Assembly (NCBI GenBank): GCA_965279565.1
Contig: OZ257249.1
Span: forward strand, 558,001-622,000
Source of the DNA: Tagaea sp965279565
GTDB taxonomy: Bacteria > Pseudomonadota > Alphaproteobacteria > CACIAM-22H2
Direction: 5' to 3'
Length of the DNA stretch: 64,000 bases
This document shows positions 35,145 through 43,762 of the stretch, piece after piece. The position numbers and the translations under genes were made by a program. Position 1 is the stretch's first letter; each line of letters opens with the position of its first letter. Under the pieces are notes generated by a model. That model was not told the origin of the DNA. It searched no databases and saw only the letters and a list, made by a program, of their open reading frames with translations.

Positions 35145-37082
35145 ATGTCGAACGAGCTTTTCCCGGTTCCCGACGCGACCGCCAAGGCGGCCCTGATCGA
35201 CGCGGCCAAGTACAAGTCGATGTACGAGCGCTCGGTCAAGGACCCGGCCGGCTTCTGGGCCGAGCACGGCAAGCGGATCGACTGGATCAAGCCCTTCACC
35301 AAGGTCAAGAACACGTCGTTCTCGGGCGACGTGTCGATCAAGTGGTTCGAGGACGGCACGCTCAACGTGTCGGCCAACTGCCTCGACCGGCATCTCGCCA
35401 AGCGCGCCGACCAGACCGCGATCATCTGGGAAGGCGACGACCCGAACGAGCAGAAGCACATCACCTACCGCGAGGCCTACGAGGCCACGTGCCGCATGGC
35501 GAACGTGCTGAAGAAGCACGGCGTGAAGAAGGGCGACCGCGTCACGATCTACCTGCCGATGATCCCGGAGGCGACATACGCGATGCTGGCGTGCGCGCGC
35601 ATCGGCGCCATCCACTCGATCGTGTTCGGCGGCTTCTCGCCCGACAGCCTCATCAACCGCATCCAGGACTGCGATTCGACCTTCGTCATCACCGCCGACG
35701 AGGGCCTGCGCGGCGGCCGCAAGGTACCCCTCAAGGTCAATGCCGACGCGGCGCTGAAGAGCTGCCCGTCGGTCAGGAAGATGCTGGTCGTCAAGCGCAC
35801 CGGCGGCAAGGTCGACTGGGATCCCGCGCGCGACGTCTGGTACCACGACGAGATCGCCACCGTTCCGGCCGAATGCCCGCCGACCGAGATGGCGGCCGAA
35901 GACCCGCTCTTCATCCTCTACACGTCGGGTTCGACCGGAAAGCCCAAGGGCGTGCTGCACACGACGGGCGGCTATCTCGTCTTCGCGTCGATGACGCACC
36001 AGTACGTGTTTGACTACAAGGACGGCGACATCTACTGGTGCACGGCCGACGTGGGCTGGGTCACCGGCCACAGCTACATCGTCTACGGCCCGATGGCCAA
36101 CGGCGCCACGACGCTGATGTTCGAGGGCGTGCCGAATTATCCGGACAGCTCGCGCTTCTGGCAGGTCGTCGACAAGCACAAGGTCAACATCTTCTATACG
36201 GCCCCCACCGCGATCCGCGCGCTGATGCGCGAGGGCGAGGCGCCGGTCAAGAAGACCAGCCGCAAGTCGCTGCGCATTCTCGGCTCGGTCGGCGAGCCGA
36301 TCAATCCGGAAGCCTGGCTCTGGTATCACAACGTCGTCGGCGACGGGCGCTGCCCGATCGTCGACACGTGGTGGCAGACCGAGACCGGCGGAATTCTCAT
36401 CACGCCGCTGCCCGGCGCCATCGCGACGAAACCGGGTTCGGCGACGAAGCCCTTCTTCGGCGTGCAGCCGCTGCTGGTCGACAACGAAGGCAAGCTGCTC
36501 GAAGGGGCAACCGACGGCAATCTGTGCATCGCCGACAGCTGGCCCGGCCAGGCGCGCACCGTGTTCGGCGACCACAAGCGCTTCATCGAGACGTATTTCT
36601 CGACCTTCAAGGGCTACTACTTCACCGGCGACGGCTGCCGGCGCGACGAGGACGGCTACTACTGGATCACCGGGCGCGTCGACGACGTGATCAACGTGTC
36701 GGGCCATCGCATGGGCACTGCCGAAATCGAGAGCGCGCTGGTCGCCCATCCGAAGGTCGCGGAAGCGGCCGTCGTGGGTTACCCGCACGACATCAAGGGC
36801 CAGGGCATCTACGCCTACGTCACGCTCAAGGCCGGTCAGGCGACCAGCGAGGAGCTGCGCAAGGAACTGGTCGGCTGGGTGCGCAAGCAGATCGGCCCGA
36901 TCGCGTCGCCCGACCTGATCCAGTGGGCACCCGGCCTGCCGAAGACCCGTTCGGGCAAGATCATGCGCCGCATCCTGCGCAAGATCGCCGCGAACGAGCA
37001 TTCGGCACTGGGCGACACGTCGACGCTTGCCGATCCGGCGGTCGTCGACGATCTGGTCGTCAACCGCATGAACAAGGGTTGA
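35145..37082 (+). CDS. acsA: Acetyl-CoA synthetase
   Basis: A 645-residue AMP-forming acetyl-CoA synthetase of normal length, which activates acetate via acetyl-AMP. The P-loop-like YTSGSTGKPKGVLHTTGGY, VGWVTGHSYIVYGP, WWQTETGG, and YFTGDGCRRDEDGYYWITGR segments are clear. The C-terminal PKTRSGKIMRRILRKIA places Lys605 at the acetylation-controlled catalytic position. GGAGG precedes the ATG and a possible RBS-sequestering stem lies in the leader. It is convergent with the chemoreceptor gene. Confidence 0.97.
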   Translation: MSNELFPVPDATAKAALIDAAKYKSMYERSVKDPAGFWAEHGKRIDWIKPFTKVKNTSFSGDVSIKWFEDGTLNVSANCLDRHLAKRADQTAIIWEGDDPNEQKHITYREAYEATCRMANVLKKHGVKKGDRVTIYLPMIPEATYAMLACARIGAIHSIVFGGFSPDSLINRIQDCDSTFVITADEGLRGGRKVPLKVNADAALKSCPSVRKMLVVKRTGGKVDWDPARDVWYHDEIATVPAECPPTEMAAEDPLFILYTSGSTGKPKGVLHTTGGYLVFASMTHQYVFDYKDGDIYWCTADVGWVTGHSYIVYGPMANGATTLMFEGVPNYPDSSRFWQVVDKHKVNIFYTAPTAIRALMREGEAPVKKTSRKSLRILGSVGEPINPEAWLWYHNVVGDGRCPIVDTWWQTETGGILITPLPGAIATKPGSATKPFFGVQPLLVDNEGKLLEGATDGNLCIADSWPGQARTVFGDHKRFIETYFSTFKGYYFTGDGCRRDEDGYYWITGRVDDVINVSGHRMGTAEIESALVAHPKVAEAAVVGYPHDIKGQGIYAYVTLKAGQATSEELRKELVGWVRKQIGPIASPDLIQWAPGLPKTRSGKIMRRILRKIAANEHSALGDTSTLADPAVVDDLVVNRMNKG

Positions 37083-37089
37083 GGCGGGA

Positions 37090-39060
37090 CTAGGCCGCCC
37101 GCACCCCGTCGAGGAACGCGCGCACGTCCGCGCGCAGGCGTTCGGCCTGCGACGCCAGACCCGATGCGCGCTCGTTGACGTCGGCCGACACGCGGCCGGT
37201 CTCGCCCGCCGCCTGCGCCACGCCGGCGATCGTCGTCGTCACCTGCGAGGTGCCCGTCGCCGCCTGCTGGACGTTGCGCGAGATTTCCTGCGTCGCGGCA
37301 CCCTGCTCCTCGACTGCCGCGGCGATGGCGCCGGAGATGCCGTCGAGGGCGCGGATCGTGCCCGAGATCGCGTCGATCGCCGTCACGGTGCGCGTGGACG
37401 CCGCCTGGATCGCCTCGATCTGGGCGCCGATCTCCTCGGTCGCCTTGGCGGTCTGGGCGGCAAGCCCCTTCACTTCGGATGCCACGACCGCGAAGCCCTT
37501 GCCGGCATCGCCCGCACGCGCGGCCTCGATCGTCGCGTTGAGTGCGAGCAGGTTCGTCTGGCTGGCGATCTGGCTGATCAGCTTCGTCACGTCGCCGATC
37601 TTGCCGGCGAGCGTCACGAGGCTCTGCACCGTCTCGCCGGTGCGCACCGCCTCGTCGACGGCCTGACGGCTCATCGTCGCTGATTCGGTCACGCGGCGCG
37701 AGATTTCCTGGATCGAGGCGGAAAGCTCCTCGGCCGACGCGGCGACCGTCTGCACGTTGGCCGACGCCTGCTCGGATGCCGCACCGACCGTCGAGGCCTG
37801 CGCGCTGGCTTCCTCGGCCGCACCGCGCATCGACTGGGCGGAACCCTGCAGCACACGCGCGGATTCGTTGAGCTCGTCGACGACCGCGCCGACCGAACGC
37901 TCGAAGGATTCGGCGAGCTTTGCCGCATCGTCACGCCGCTTGGCCTGCGTGGCACGCTCGCTCTCGGCCGCCTCCGCGCGCAGCCGGTCGACCTCGATCA
38001 GGCCGTCGCGCAGCACGCCGACCGAACCGGCCATGCGACCGATCTCGTCGGCGCGTTCGCGCCCGGGAACCTCGATATCCTTGCGGCCGCCGGCGATCGC
38101 GTCGAGCGTGCCGGCAAGCGCCAGGATGGGCCGCGAAACGCCGCGCGCCATGAAGAATCCGATGACCACGGCCAGCGCCAGCGACCCGAGCGCGCCGAGG
38201 ACGAGATTGCGCTTCGCCGCCGCCGCTTCGGCATGCATCTGGGTGATGTCGCGCGACACTTCGAGGATGCCGAAGGTCTTGCCGGCCTTGTTGACGAGCT
38301 TGCGCGAATGGACGATCGCGTGGCCCTCGCCGACAGGCATGCTGCGCGTGACGTTCGCACCCTCGAAGGCGCGCTTCATCTCGTCGGGCGACAGCAGCGA
38401 TCCGCCGGCACGGGTGTTGGCGAGCGTGACGAACTTGTCGCCTTCGAGGACGTGGAAGGCGATGTCGGAATCGAGCTTGCGCTTCATCCGGTCGGCGAAG
38501 GGCTTGGCGAGCGACACGCCGACATCGAGGGCGGCGACTGCCTTTCCGCCTTCCATCAGCGGAACGGTGGCGAAGAGACTGATGTTGTCGCGGCCCGGCT
38601 CGAGGCCGGCCGACATCTTCCCGTCGCGATACGCCTCGACGACGGTGGTGCGCCGGGCGGTCACGTTGTCGCCGTGCACCTCGGGCGCGTGGGCGCGATA
38701 GAGGGCGATGCCCGGCGCCTTGGACAGCCACAGGATCGGCACGCCCGACGTCTCGCGAATGCTCGCGAGGATCGGGTCGAGGACCGCGGCCATGCGCGCC
38801 CGGTCGCCCGACATCGCTGCCTCGCGGATCGCCGGCACGGGGGCGAGCGACGTGGCGACGGCCCGCACGACGGCAAGCTCGCTCTGCATCTCGTCGAGCA
38901 CCTCGTCGTACTTGCCCGTCACGTCGCGCTCGACGATGCGCGTATCGAGCGACACGCGGTCGGCGAACACGATCGCGAAGAGGGTGACGCAGGCGAGCAG
39001 CGCCATGGCGCTCATGGAGAGGACGAGGCGCAGGACGAGGGAGCGGGACAGGATGTTCAT
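37090..39060 (-). CDS. Methyl-accepting chemotaxis protein with periplasmic cache sensor
   Basis: A 656-residue transmembrane receptor. One helix near residues 10-30 and one near 281-300 bracket a periplasmic double-cache-like sensor (dCache_3-type; YDEVLDEMQSELAVVRAVA, SLFATVPLMEGGKAVAALDVGVSL). A HAMP domain (GVSRPILALAGTLDAIAGG) and MCP signalling hairpin (ISQIASQTNLLALNATIEAARAG) follow. The tip matches CheA/CheW-binding receptors. The ligand is unknown; small carboxylates are common for this sensor class. Divergent from a small membrane-protein gene with a 140-nt gap. Confidence 0.95.
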   Translation of the reverse strand: MNILSRSLVLRLVLSMSAMALLACVTLFAIVFADRVSLDTRIVERDVTGKYDEVLDEMQSELAVVRAVATSLAPVPAIREAAMSGDRARMAAVLDPILASIRETSGVPILWLSKAPGIALYRAHAPEVHGDNVTARRTTVVEAYRDGKMSAGLEPGRDNISLFATVPLMEGGKAVAALDVGVSLAKPFADRMKRKLDSDIAFHVLEGDKFVTLANTRAGGSLLSPDEMKRAFEGANVTRSMPVGEGHAIVHSRKLVNKAGKTFGILEVSRDITQMHAEAAAAKRNLVLGALGSLALAVVIGFFMARGVSRPILALAGTLDAIAGGRKDIEVPGRERADEIGRMAGSVGVLRDGLIEVDRLRAEAAESERATQAKRRDDAAKLAESFERSVGAVVDELNESARVLQGSAQSMRGAAEEASAQASTVGAASEQASANVQTVAASAEELSASIQEISRRVTESATMSRQAVDEAVRTGETVQSLVTLAGKIGDVTKLISQIASQTNLLALNATIEAARAGDAGKGFAVVASEVKGLAAQTAKATEEIGAQIEAIQAASTRTVTAIDAISGTIRALDGISGAIAAAVEEQGAATQEISRNVQQAATGTSQVTTTIAGVAQAAGETGRVSADVNERASGLASQAERLRADVRAFLDGVRAA

Positions 39061-39200
39061 GGGCGGGGGCTTTCCATCTAAAATGTGTGTATGGAAAATG
39101 CCTCCGAAGCCTGAATATGGCGTTAAGCAATTGCCCGGCTTTTCCTAAAATTCTCGTAACTTGCCTTCCGGAAGGCCGCGCGCGTCCCTATATTCGACGC

Positions 39201-39593
39201 ATGATCGCACGCGTCTTCACCGGCTTCGCATGGGCCGGATTCCTGTTCTGGACATTGATTTGTCTCGGTTTCTGGGCGGTCGTGGCGCTCGGCGGCGACC
39301 TGCTGGTCTGGCTTGCCGGGGCCGCACTCGACCCGGCGGCCGGCGGTGCGGTCACATCTGTCCTGCGGTTTCTCGAGGCCTTCGGGACGGCCCTGATCGC
39401 GTGGATCTGGTTCGCCGGATCGGTCCTGATCACGCTCGCCGGAATGGTCCTGCGCCGCGCGGCGGCGAATGCCACGGTCGTCCACATGTCGACGGTTCGC
39501 ACGACAGGCTGGCAGGAACCGGAAATGAAAGACGTCACGCCGCCCGACGCGCAAACATCCGTCGACGAGATCCGCCGGCTGCCGCCGCGATGA
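39201..39593 (+). CDS. Hypothetical membrane protein next to fliP
   Basis: A 130-residue protein with two hydrophobic helices (about residues 8-40 and 52-86) and a polar cytoplasmic tail (about 95-130). I do not recognise a family. ATG 39201 is chosen because the first helix begins at once. It is convergent with fliP (7-nt gap) and divergent from the chemoreceptor gene. Composition is typical of the host. Its placement between a chemoreceptor and flagellar genes hints at motility, without direct evidence. Confidence 0.6.
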   Translation: MIARVFTGFAWAGFLFWTLICLGFWAVVALGGDLLVWLAGAALDPAAGGAVTSVLRFLEAFGTALIAWIWFAGSVLITLAGMVLRRAAANATVVHMSTVRTTGWQEPEMKDVTPPDAQTSVDEIRRLPPR

Positions 39594-39599
39594 CCGGCG

Positions 39600-40331
39600 C
39601 TAGCCGGTGCCGAAGGACTGGACCAGCGATCCGCTGATCAGATACCAGCCGTCGACCAGCACGAAGAAGATCAGTTTGAACGGCAGCGCCACGATCGCCG
39701 GCGGCATCATCATCATGCCCATCGACATGAGAACGGCCGCCACGACCATGTCGATGATGACGAACGGGATGAAGAGCAGGAAGCCGATCTCGAAGGCGCG
39801 GCGCAGCTCGGAGATCATGAAGGCCGGCACGAGCACGCGGAACGGCGTGGCCGCCGGCGTTTCGGGCGGCGGGATCTTCGCGATGTCGATGAACAGCCCG
39901 AGATCCTGTTCGCGCGTGTGCAGGATCATGAAATCGTGGAACGGTTTGGCCGAGCGTTCGATCGCCTGGACCTCGGTGATGCGGCCGTCGATCAGCGGCG
40001 AAATGCCGTCGCGCCAGGCGATCTCGCCGACCGGCGCCATGATGAAGAATGTCAGGAACAGCGCCAACGAGGTCAGCACCGCGTTGGGTGGCGCCTGCTG
40101 GGTGCCGAGTGCCGTGCGCAGCAGCGACAGCACGACGACGATGCGCACGAAGCTCGTCACCATCATCAGGATGGAGGGTGCAAGCGTGAGCACCGTCATC
40201 AGCAGCAGGAGCTGGACGATGCGTCCCGTGGTCGAGCTGCCGTCGCCGAGATCGAGATTGAAGCTCTGCGCCAGTGCGGGCAGCGGCGCGAACACGAGCA
40301 GGAAGATCAGCAGCGTCTTCGCGTGACGCAT
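39600..40331 (-). CDS. fliP: Flagellar type III export gate protein FliP
   Basis: A 243-residue FliP of normal length with a cleavable signal peptide (FAPLPALAQS). The core contains TVLTLAPSILMMVTSFVRIVVVLSLLR, the loop PFHDFMILHTREQDLGLF, and the C-terminal PFVIIDMVVAAVLMSMGMMMM and FKLIFFVLVDGWYLI. FliP forms the export gate with FliQ and FliR, which are encoded in the divergent operon here. ATG 40331 overlaps the fliO stop by one base (TGATG). Confidence 0.97.
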   Translation of the reverse strand: MRHAKTLLIFLLVFAPLPALAQSFNLDLGDGSSTTGRIVQLLLLMTVLTLAPSILMMVTSFVRIVVVLSLLRTALGTQQAPPNAVLTSLALFLTFFIMAPVGEIAWRDGISPLIDGRITEVQAIERSAKPFHDFMILHTREQDLGLFIDIAKIPPPETPAATPFRVLVPAFMISELRRAFEIGFLLFIPFVIIDMVVAAVLMSMGMMMMPPAIVALPFKLIFFVLVDGWYLISGSLVQSFGTG

Positions 40332-40621
40332 CACGCCGGCTCCGACATGCCGCGCGAGGCTTCGATGCGCTCGACGACCGACGTGCCGTGCGGTCCGACG
40401 ACGAGGAAATGCTCGACCTCGTCGCGGCGGACCAGCATCGCGCGCGTCTTGGGATCGAGGGCGAGGGTCTCGACGATCTGCAGGCGGCGGCGCTTGCTGG
40501 CGGAAACGGCGACCCCGCCCGGCATCCAACGGCGCGCGAGCCATGCGATGGCGGCGATCAGCGCCACGACGAAGGCGAGGGCGGCGACGAAGCGCAGCAG
40601 GTTTTCGGGTTCCATCGTCAT
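40331..40621 (-). CDS. fliO: FliO-like flagellar assembly protein
   Basis: A 96-residue protein with one N-terminal membrane helix (LRFVAALAFVVALIAAIAWLA) and a soluble FliO core (RLQIVETLALDPKTRAMLVRRDEVEHFLVVGPHGTSVVERI). FliO helps FliP assemble into the export gate. ATG 40621 overlaps the previous stop (ATGA); ATG 40615 is an alternative. Short length is usual for alphaproteobacterial FliO. The gene order flhX-orf-fliO-fliP with overlapping codons argues for one transcript. Confidence 0.85.
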   Translation of the reverse strand: MTMEPENLLRFVAALAFVVALIAAIAWLARRWMPGGVAVSASKRRRLQIVETLALDPKTRAMLVRRDEVEHFLVVGPHGTSVVERIEASRGMSEPA

Positions 40622-40911
40622 CGCGGATAGCCCGTCTGGCCCTGCGGCACGCGCGCGGCAGCACCGGCGAAGCGCGAGGAGACGGCGAGCGTCCCGCGCA
40701 GGCGCTCGAGCGCCTGATGCACGCCGTCGAGTGCGCCGGCGCACGCGATCCCTTCGGCACGCGGCAGTTCGGTCGCGGACAGGCAGAGTTCGCGCACGCG
40801 CCCGTCGAGCCCTTCGAGCGCCACATCCTGGCCGCGATGGAGGGCCGCGCGCGCCTCGTCGATCTCGTGCGTCACGTCGACGATCGCCTGCAGGACTTCG
40901 ACCGCCCTCAT
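40618..40911 (-). CDS. Small helical protein in flagellar operon, possible chaperone
   Basis: A 97-residue protein without a recognisable domain. The first 75 residues are mostly amphipathic helix (VLQAIVDVTHEIDEARAALHRG, DGRVRELCLSATELPR, ALDGVHQALERLRGTLA), a pattern seen in FlgN/FliT-type export chaperones; the tail is polar. It sits between flhX and fliO, with ATGA overlaps at both ends, so it is very likely made with them. Chaperone function is an inference from fold pattern and position only. Confidence 0.55.
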   Translation of the reverse strand: MRAVEVLQAIVDVTHEIDEARAALHRGQDVALEGLDGRVRELCLSATELPRAEGIACAGALDGVHQALERLRGTLAVSSRFAGAAARVPQGQTGYPR

Positions 40912-41240
40912 GGCGCGGCCTCCGGTGCCGCCTTGCCCGCGGCGAGGCGACCCTGCTTGCGGTAGATGTACGAAAGGATCTCGGCCACGGCCTGGAAGGC
41001 CTCGACCGGGATCGGGCTGTCGATGTCGACCGCTCCCAGCAGCATCACGAGGTCGCGGTCCTCGCGCACCGTCACGCCGTGGGCGCGCGCAATCTCGATG
41101 ATCTTGTCGGCGAGAATCCCCTCGCCCTTCGCCGTCACGCGCGGGGCCGGATCGGCCTCGCGCGCATATTCGAGGGCCACCGCCCGCTTCATGTTCGGAT
41201 CGAGCGGGACGCGTGGCGGGCGGGTTGGACGACGGGCCAA
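40908..41240 (-). CDS. FlhB C-terminal-domain paralogue (FlhX)
   Basis: A 110-residue protein equivalent to the cytoplasmic C-domain of FlhB only (MKRAVALEY, VTAKGEGILADKIIEIARAHGV, DIDSPIPVEAFQAVAEILSYIYRKQG). It lacks the NPTH self-cleavage motif and all membrane helices. Such FlhX proteins can substitute for or compete with the FlhB C-domain in substrate switching. The start is TTG 41240, with GGAAAG upstream; ATG 41192 is an alternative that loses the Pro-rich leader. First gene of the leftward flagellar operon. Confidence 0.85.
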   Translation of the reverse strand: MARRPTRPPRVPLDPNMKRAVALEYAREADPAPRVTAKGEGILADKIIEIARAHGVTVREDRDLVMLLGAVDIDSPIPVEAFQAVAEILSYIYRKQGRLAAGKAAPEAAP

Positions 41241-41301
41241 GGGAAACGGCTTTCCGGAAGTTCGCGGAACGACTGACCATCACAGGACTACTCCAAACCC
41301 G

Positions 41302-41316
41302 CTAAAACTTTCTTAA
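41302..41316 (-). promoter_or_regulatory. CtrA-like box upstream of flhX
   Basis: CTAA-N7-TTAA on the plus strand reads TTAA-N7-TTAG on the minus strand, one mismatch from the CtrA consensus TTAA-N7-TTAA. It lies 62 nt before the TTG start of the leftward flagellar operon. Consensus matching in AT-rich DNA is not proof of binding. Confidence 0.4.
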
Positions 41317-41430
41317 AAGTGTTTTTTGTTCATGTTTTCCGACGGCTAGCCCTACAATCCGTCTCGATTCGAGTCTCCGATTCGCCAAACAAGATATTGA
41401 ATTCCAGCCGAAATTAAATGCTTTTCAAAT

Positions 41431-41446
41431 TCTCTAAAATTAGAGA
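41431..41446. repeat. Inverted repeat TCTCTAA-AA-TTAGAGA
   Basis: A perfect 7-bp inverted repeat with a 2-base centre in the AT-rich 248-nt gap between the two divergent flagellar operons, about 45 nt before the flgB start. It may be the operator of a flagellar regulator or simply a DNA bend. No sigma-54 GG-N10-GC element is evident in the gap. Confidence 0.35.
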
Positions 41447-41449
41447 TAA

Positions 41450-41466
41450 TTTACCGATTATTAACC
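41450..41466 (+). promoter_or_regulatory. CtrA-like box upstream of flgB
   Basis: TTTA-N7-TTAACC is one mismatch from the CtrA consensus TTAA-N7-TTAACC. It lies 22 nt before the flgB ATG, where CtrA-activated flagellar promoters would place it. Together with the box at 41302 it suggests shared control of both divergent operons. Confidence 0.42.
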
Positions 41467-41488
41467 TTTCGAGCCGCAATATAAGGTC

Positions 41489-41890
41489 ATGGATATTACG
41501 CGTCTGCCCCTCTTCGGGATGATTGCGCGACGGATGGACTGGCTCAGCCACCGCCAGACCGTGCTGTCGCACAACGTGTCGAACGCGGACACGCCGAACT
41601 TCCAGCCGCGCGATCTCAAGGCGATCGATTTCCGCGCCGAGATGCGCAAGCAGTCGGCACGCCTGACCGCGACGACGACGACGACGCAGCACCAGACCAG
41701 CCGTCTCATCGCCGGCCCCGACCGCGAGGAAAAGCCGCGCCCGAGCGAGACGACCATGTCGGGCAACTCGGTGCAGCTCGATACCGAACTGATGAAGGTC
41801 GCCGACACGGCGATGGACTACCAGATGACCACCAACATCTATCGCCGCCAGCTCGCCATGCTGCGCTCGGCGATCGGCCGCAACTCGTAA
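41489..41890 (+). CDS. flgB: Flagellar basal-body rod protein FlgB
   Basis: A 133-residue proximal rod protein. The N-terminal rod motif (RQTVLSHNVSNADTPNFQPRDLKAIDF) and the C-terminal MDYQMTTNIYRRQLAMLRSAIG are typical of FlgB. It is exported by the flagellar type III apparatus without a cleaved signal. It is first gene of the rightward operon flgB-flgC-fliE-fliQ-fliR-flhB and carries the CtrA-like box in its upstream gap. Confidence 0.96.
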   Translation: MDITRLPLFGMIARRMDWLSHRQTVLSHNVSNADTPNFQPRDLKAIDFRAEMRKQSARLTATTTTTQHQTSRLIAGPDREEKPRPSETTMSGNSVQLDTELMKVADTAMDYQMTTNIYRRQLAMLRSAIGRNS

Positions 41891-41902
41891 CGGGGAATCG
41901 CG

Positions 41903-42313
41903 ATGGACCTCCAGAAATCGATGCGCGTCTCGGCAGCCGGCATGGCCGCCCAGTCGACCCGCATGCGCGTGATCGCCGAGAACATCGCCAACGCGGACTC
42001 GCTCGGCGAAACGCCCGGTGCCGATCCCTACCGCCGCAAGACGATCAGCTTCCGCAACATCCTCGACCGCCAGCTCGGCACGCAGACGGTGCGTCCGTCA
42101 GCCATCGGCACGGACAAGACCGCCTTCGCGCGGCGCTACGAACCCTCGCATCCGGCGGCCGACGCCGAAGGCTACGTGCTGGCGCCGAACGTCAACAACC
42201 TCATCGAAGCGATGGACATGCGCCAGGCGCAGCGTTCCTACGAAGCCAACATCAACGTGATCGAGACGTCGAAGAGCATGATCTCGCGCACGATCGACAT
42301 CCTGCGCGGCTGA
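41903..42313 (+). CDS. flgC: Flagellar basal-body rod protein FlgC
   Basis: A 136-residue rod protein with the FlgC N-terminal motif (SAAGMAAQSTRMRVIAENIANADS) and C-terminal signature EGYVLAPNVNNLIEAMDMRQAQRSYEANINVIETSKSMISRTIDIL. With FlgB, FliE and FlgF it builds the proximal rod. It starts 12 nt after flgB, in the same operon. Confidence 0.97.
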   Translation: MDLQKSMRVSAAGMAAQSTRMRVIAENIANADSLGETPGADPYRRKTISFRNILDRQLGTQTVRPSAIGTDKTAFARRYEPSHPAADAEGYVLAPNVNNLIEAMDMRQAQRSYEANINVIETSKSMISRTIDILRG

Positions 42314-42334
42314 TAGCCGCCGAAGGGACCGGAC

Positions 42335-42655
42335 ATGGCCATCACATCGCCTTCGCTTGCGGCAGCCGCCTATCAGGGTGCGGCGCGCATCTCCAAGTCC
42401 GGAACGGCAGGCGGCACGGACGAGTCCGCCCCCGGCGGCGCCGATTTCGGCTCGATCCTCGCGCAGGCGGCGCAGAACACGATGCAGTCGCTGAAGGCGG
42501 GCGAACAGGCCAGCCTTCGCGCCCTCGCCGGCAAGGCCGACGTCGGGCAGGTCGTCCAGGCCGTGTCGGCCGCGGAAGTCACGCTGCAGGCGACGATCGC
42601 CGTGCGCGACCGCGTCGTGCAGGCCTACCAGGAAATCATCCGCATGCCGATCTGA
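42335..42655 (+). CDS. fliE: Flagellar hook-basal body adaptor FliE
   Basis: A 106-residue FliE, the adaptor between MS ring and rod. The conserved C-terminal half (GKADVGQVVQAVSAAEVTLQATIAVRDRVVQAYQEIIRMPI) is present and the N-terminus is variable, as usual. It starts 21 nt after flgC. Normal length; no oddity. Confidence 0.95.
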   Translation: MAITSPSLAAAAYQGAARISKSGTAGGTDESAPGGADFGSILAQAAQNTMQSLKAGEQASLRALAGKADVGQVVQAVSAAEVTLQATIAVRDRVVQAYQEIIRMPI

Positions 42656-42691
42656 CGGCGGCGGAACGTCCAAGCGCCACCGGGAACGCCC

Positions 42692-42973
42692 ATGAACGCC
42701 ACCGACGTGCTGGAAGTCTCGCGCGAGGCGATCTGGGTGATGCTCAAGATCTCCGCCCCGCTCATGCTGGTGGCCCTCGCCGTCGGCCTCGTCGTGAGCC
42801 TGATCCAGGCGCTCACGCAGATCCAGGAACAGACGCTCACCTTCGTGCCGAAGATCCTCGTGCTGTTCGCGGTCTTCGTGCTGACGATCCCGTTCATGTC
42901 GACGACGCTGATCGAGTTCACGCGCGAGCTGATGGCGAAGGCCGTCGGCATTGGCATCGGTGGCGGCGGATGA
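42692..42973 (+). CDS. fliQ: Flagellar export gate protein FliQ
   Basis: A 93-residue membrane protein with two helices and the FliQ motif SLIQALTQIQEQTLTFVPKI. It joins FliP and FliR in the export gate. Its stop overlaps the fliR start by four bases (ATGA), which supports fixed-ratio production. Confidence 0.96.
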   Translation: MNATDVLEVSREAIWVMLKISAPLMLVALAVGLVVSLIQALTQIQEQTLTFVPKILVLFAVFVLTIPFMSTTLIEFTRELMAKAVGIGIGGGG

Positions 42974-43752
42974 ACCTCGTCGTCGGCGAACTGACGCGCG
43001 CCCTGCCTGCCGAGATCTTCGTCTATTTCGCCGTCTTCGTGCGGATCGGCGCCGCCATGCTCGGCATGCCGGGACTGGGCGAGCTTGCGATTCCCGCGCG
43101 CATGCGCCTCGGTCTGGCGCTTGCGCTTTGCCTGCTGATCACGCCGCTGGTCGGCCCCTCGATCCCGCCGCTGCCGGAATCGTCGATCTCGATGGCCGGC
43201 ATCCTGCTGGGCGAATCGCTGGTCGGCGCGTTCATCGGGCTGGCCGGGCGCTTCGCGATCTCCGCGCTCGTTGTCGCGGGCTCGATCATCGCGCAGCAGA
43301 CGGGCCTCGCGGCTGCCACGCTCTTCGATCCCGGCTTCGGCCAGCAAGGTGCCGCGATCTCGGCCTGGCTGGTCGCCATCGCGATCGCCTTCCTTTTCGT
43401 GACCAACATGCACCACCTGCTGCTGCACGCGATCGCGGATTCCTACCGGCTGTTCCCGCCCGGGCAGATGCCGCCGCTGGGCGACTTCGCCAAGGCGATG
43501 ACGACATGGACCGCACACAGCTTCGCGCTCGGCGTGCAGATATCCGCACCTTTCCTCGTCTTCGGCCTCGTCATCAATCTCGCGATGGGTCTCATCGCGC
43601 GGCTCCAGCCGGCGATCCAGATCTTCTTCATCGCCCAGCCCGCCCAGATCGCCATCGGCATGGCGGCCCTCGCTTTGACGACCGCGGCCGCCATGCGCGC
43701 GTTCGAGCGCGGCTTCATGGACAAGCTCGAACCCCTGCTTCTCGGCCCCTGA
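42970..43752 (+). CDS. fliR: Flagellar export gate protein FliR
   Basis: A 260-residue membrane protein with about six helices. Diagnostic stretches are VRIGAAMLGMPGLGE, LGESLVGAFIGLAGRFAISALVVAGSIIAQQTGLA, TNMHHLLLHAIADSYRLFPPG and LIARLQPAIQIFFIAQPAQI. FliR completes the export gate and contacts FlhB, encoded 10 nt downstream. Overlaps fliQ by 4 nt. Confidence 0.96.
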   Translation: MNLVVGELTRALPAEIFVYFAVFVRIGAAMLGMPGLGELAIPARMRLGLALALCLLITPLVGPSIPPLPESSISMAGILLGESLVGAFIGLAGRFAISALVVAGSIIAQQTGLAAATLFDPGFGQQGAAISAWLVAIAIAFLFVTNMHHLLLHAIADSYRLFPPGQMPPLGDFAKAMTTWTAHSFALGVQISAPFLVFGLVINLAMGLIARLQPAIQIFFIAQPAQIAIGMAALALTTAAAMRAFERGFMDKLEPLLLGP

Positions 43753-43762
43753 AGGACCAGCC

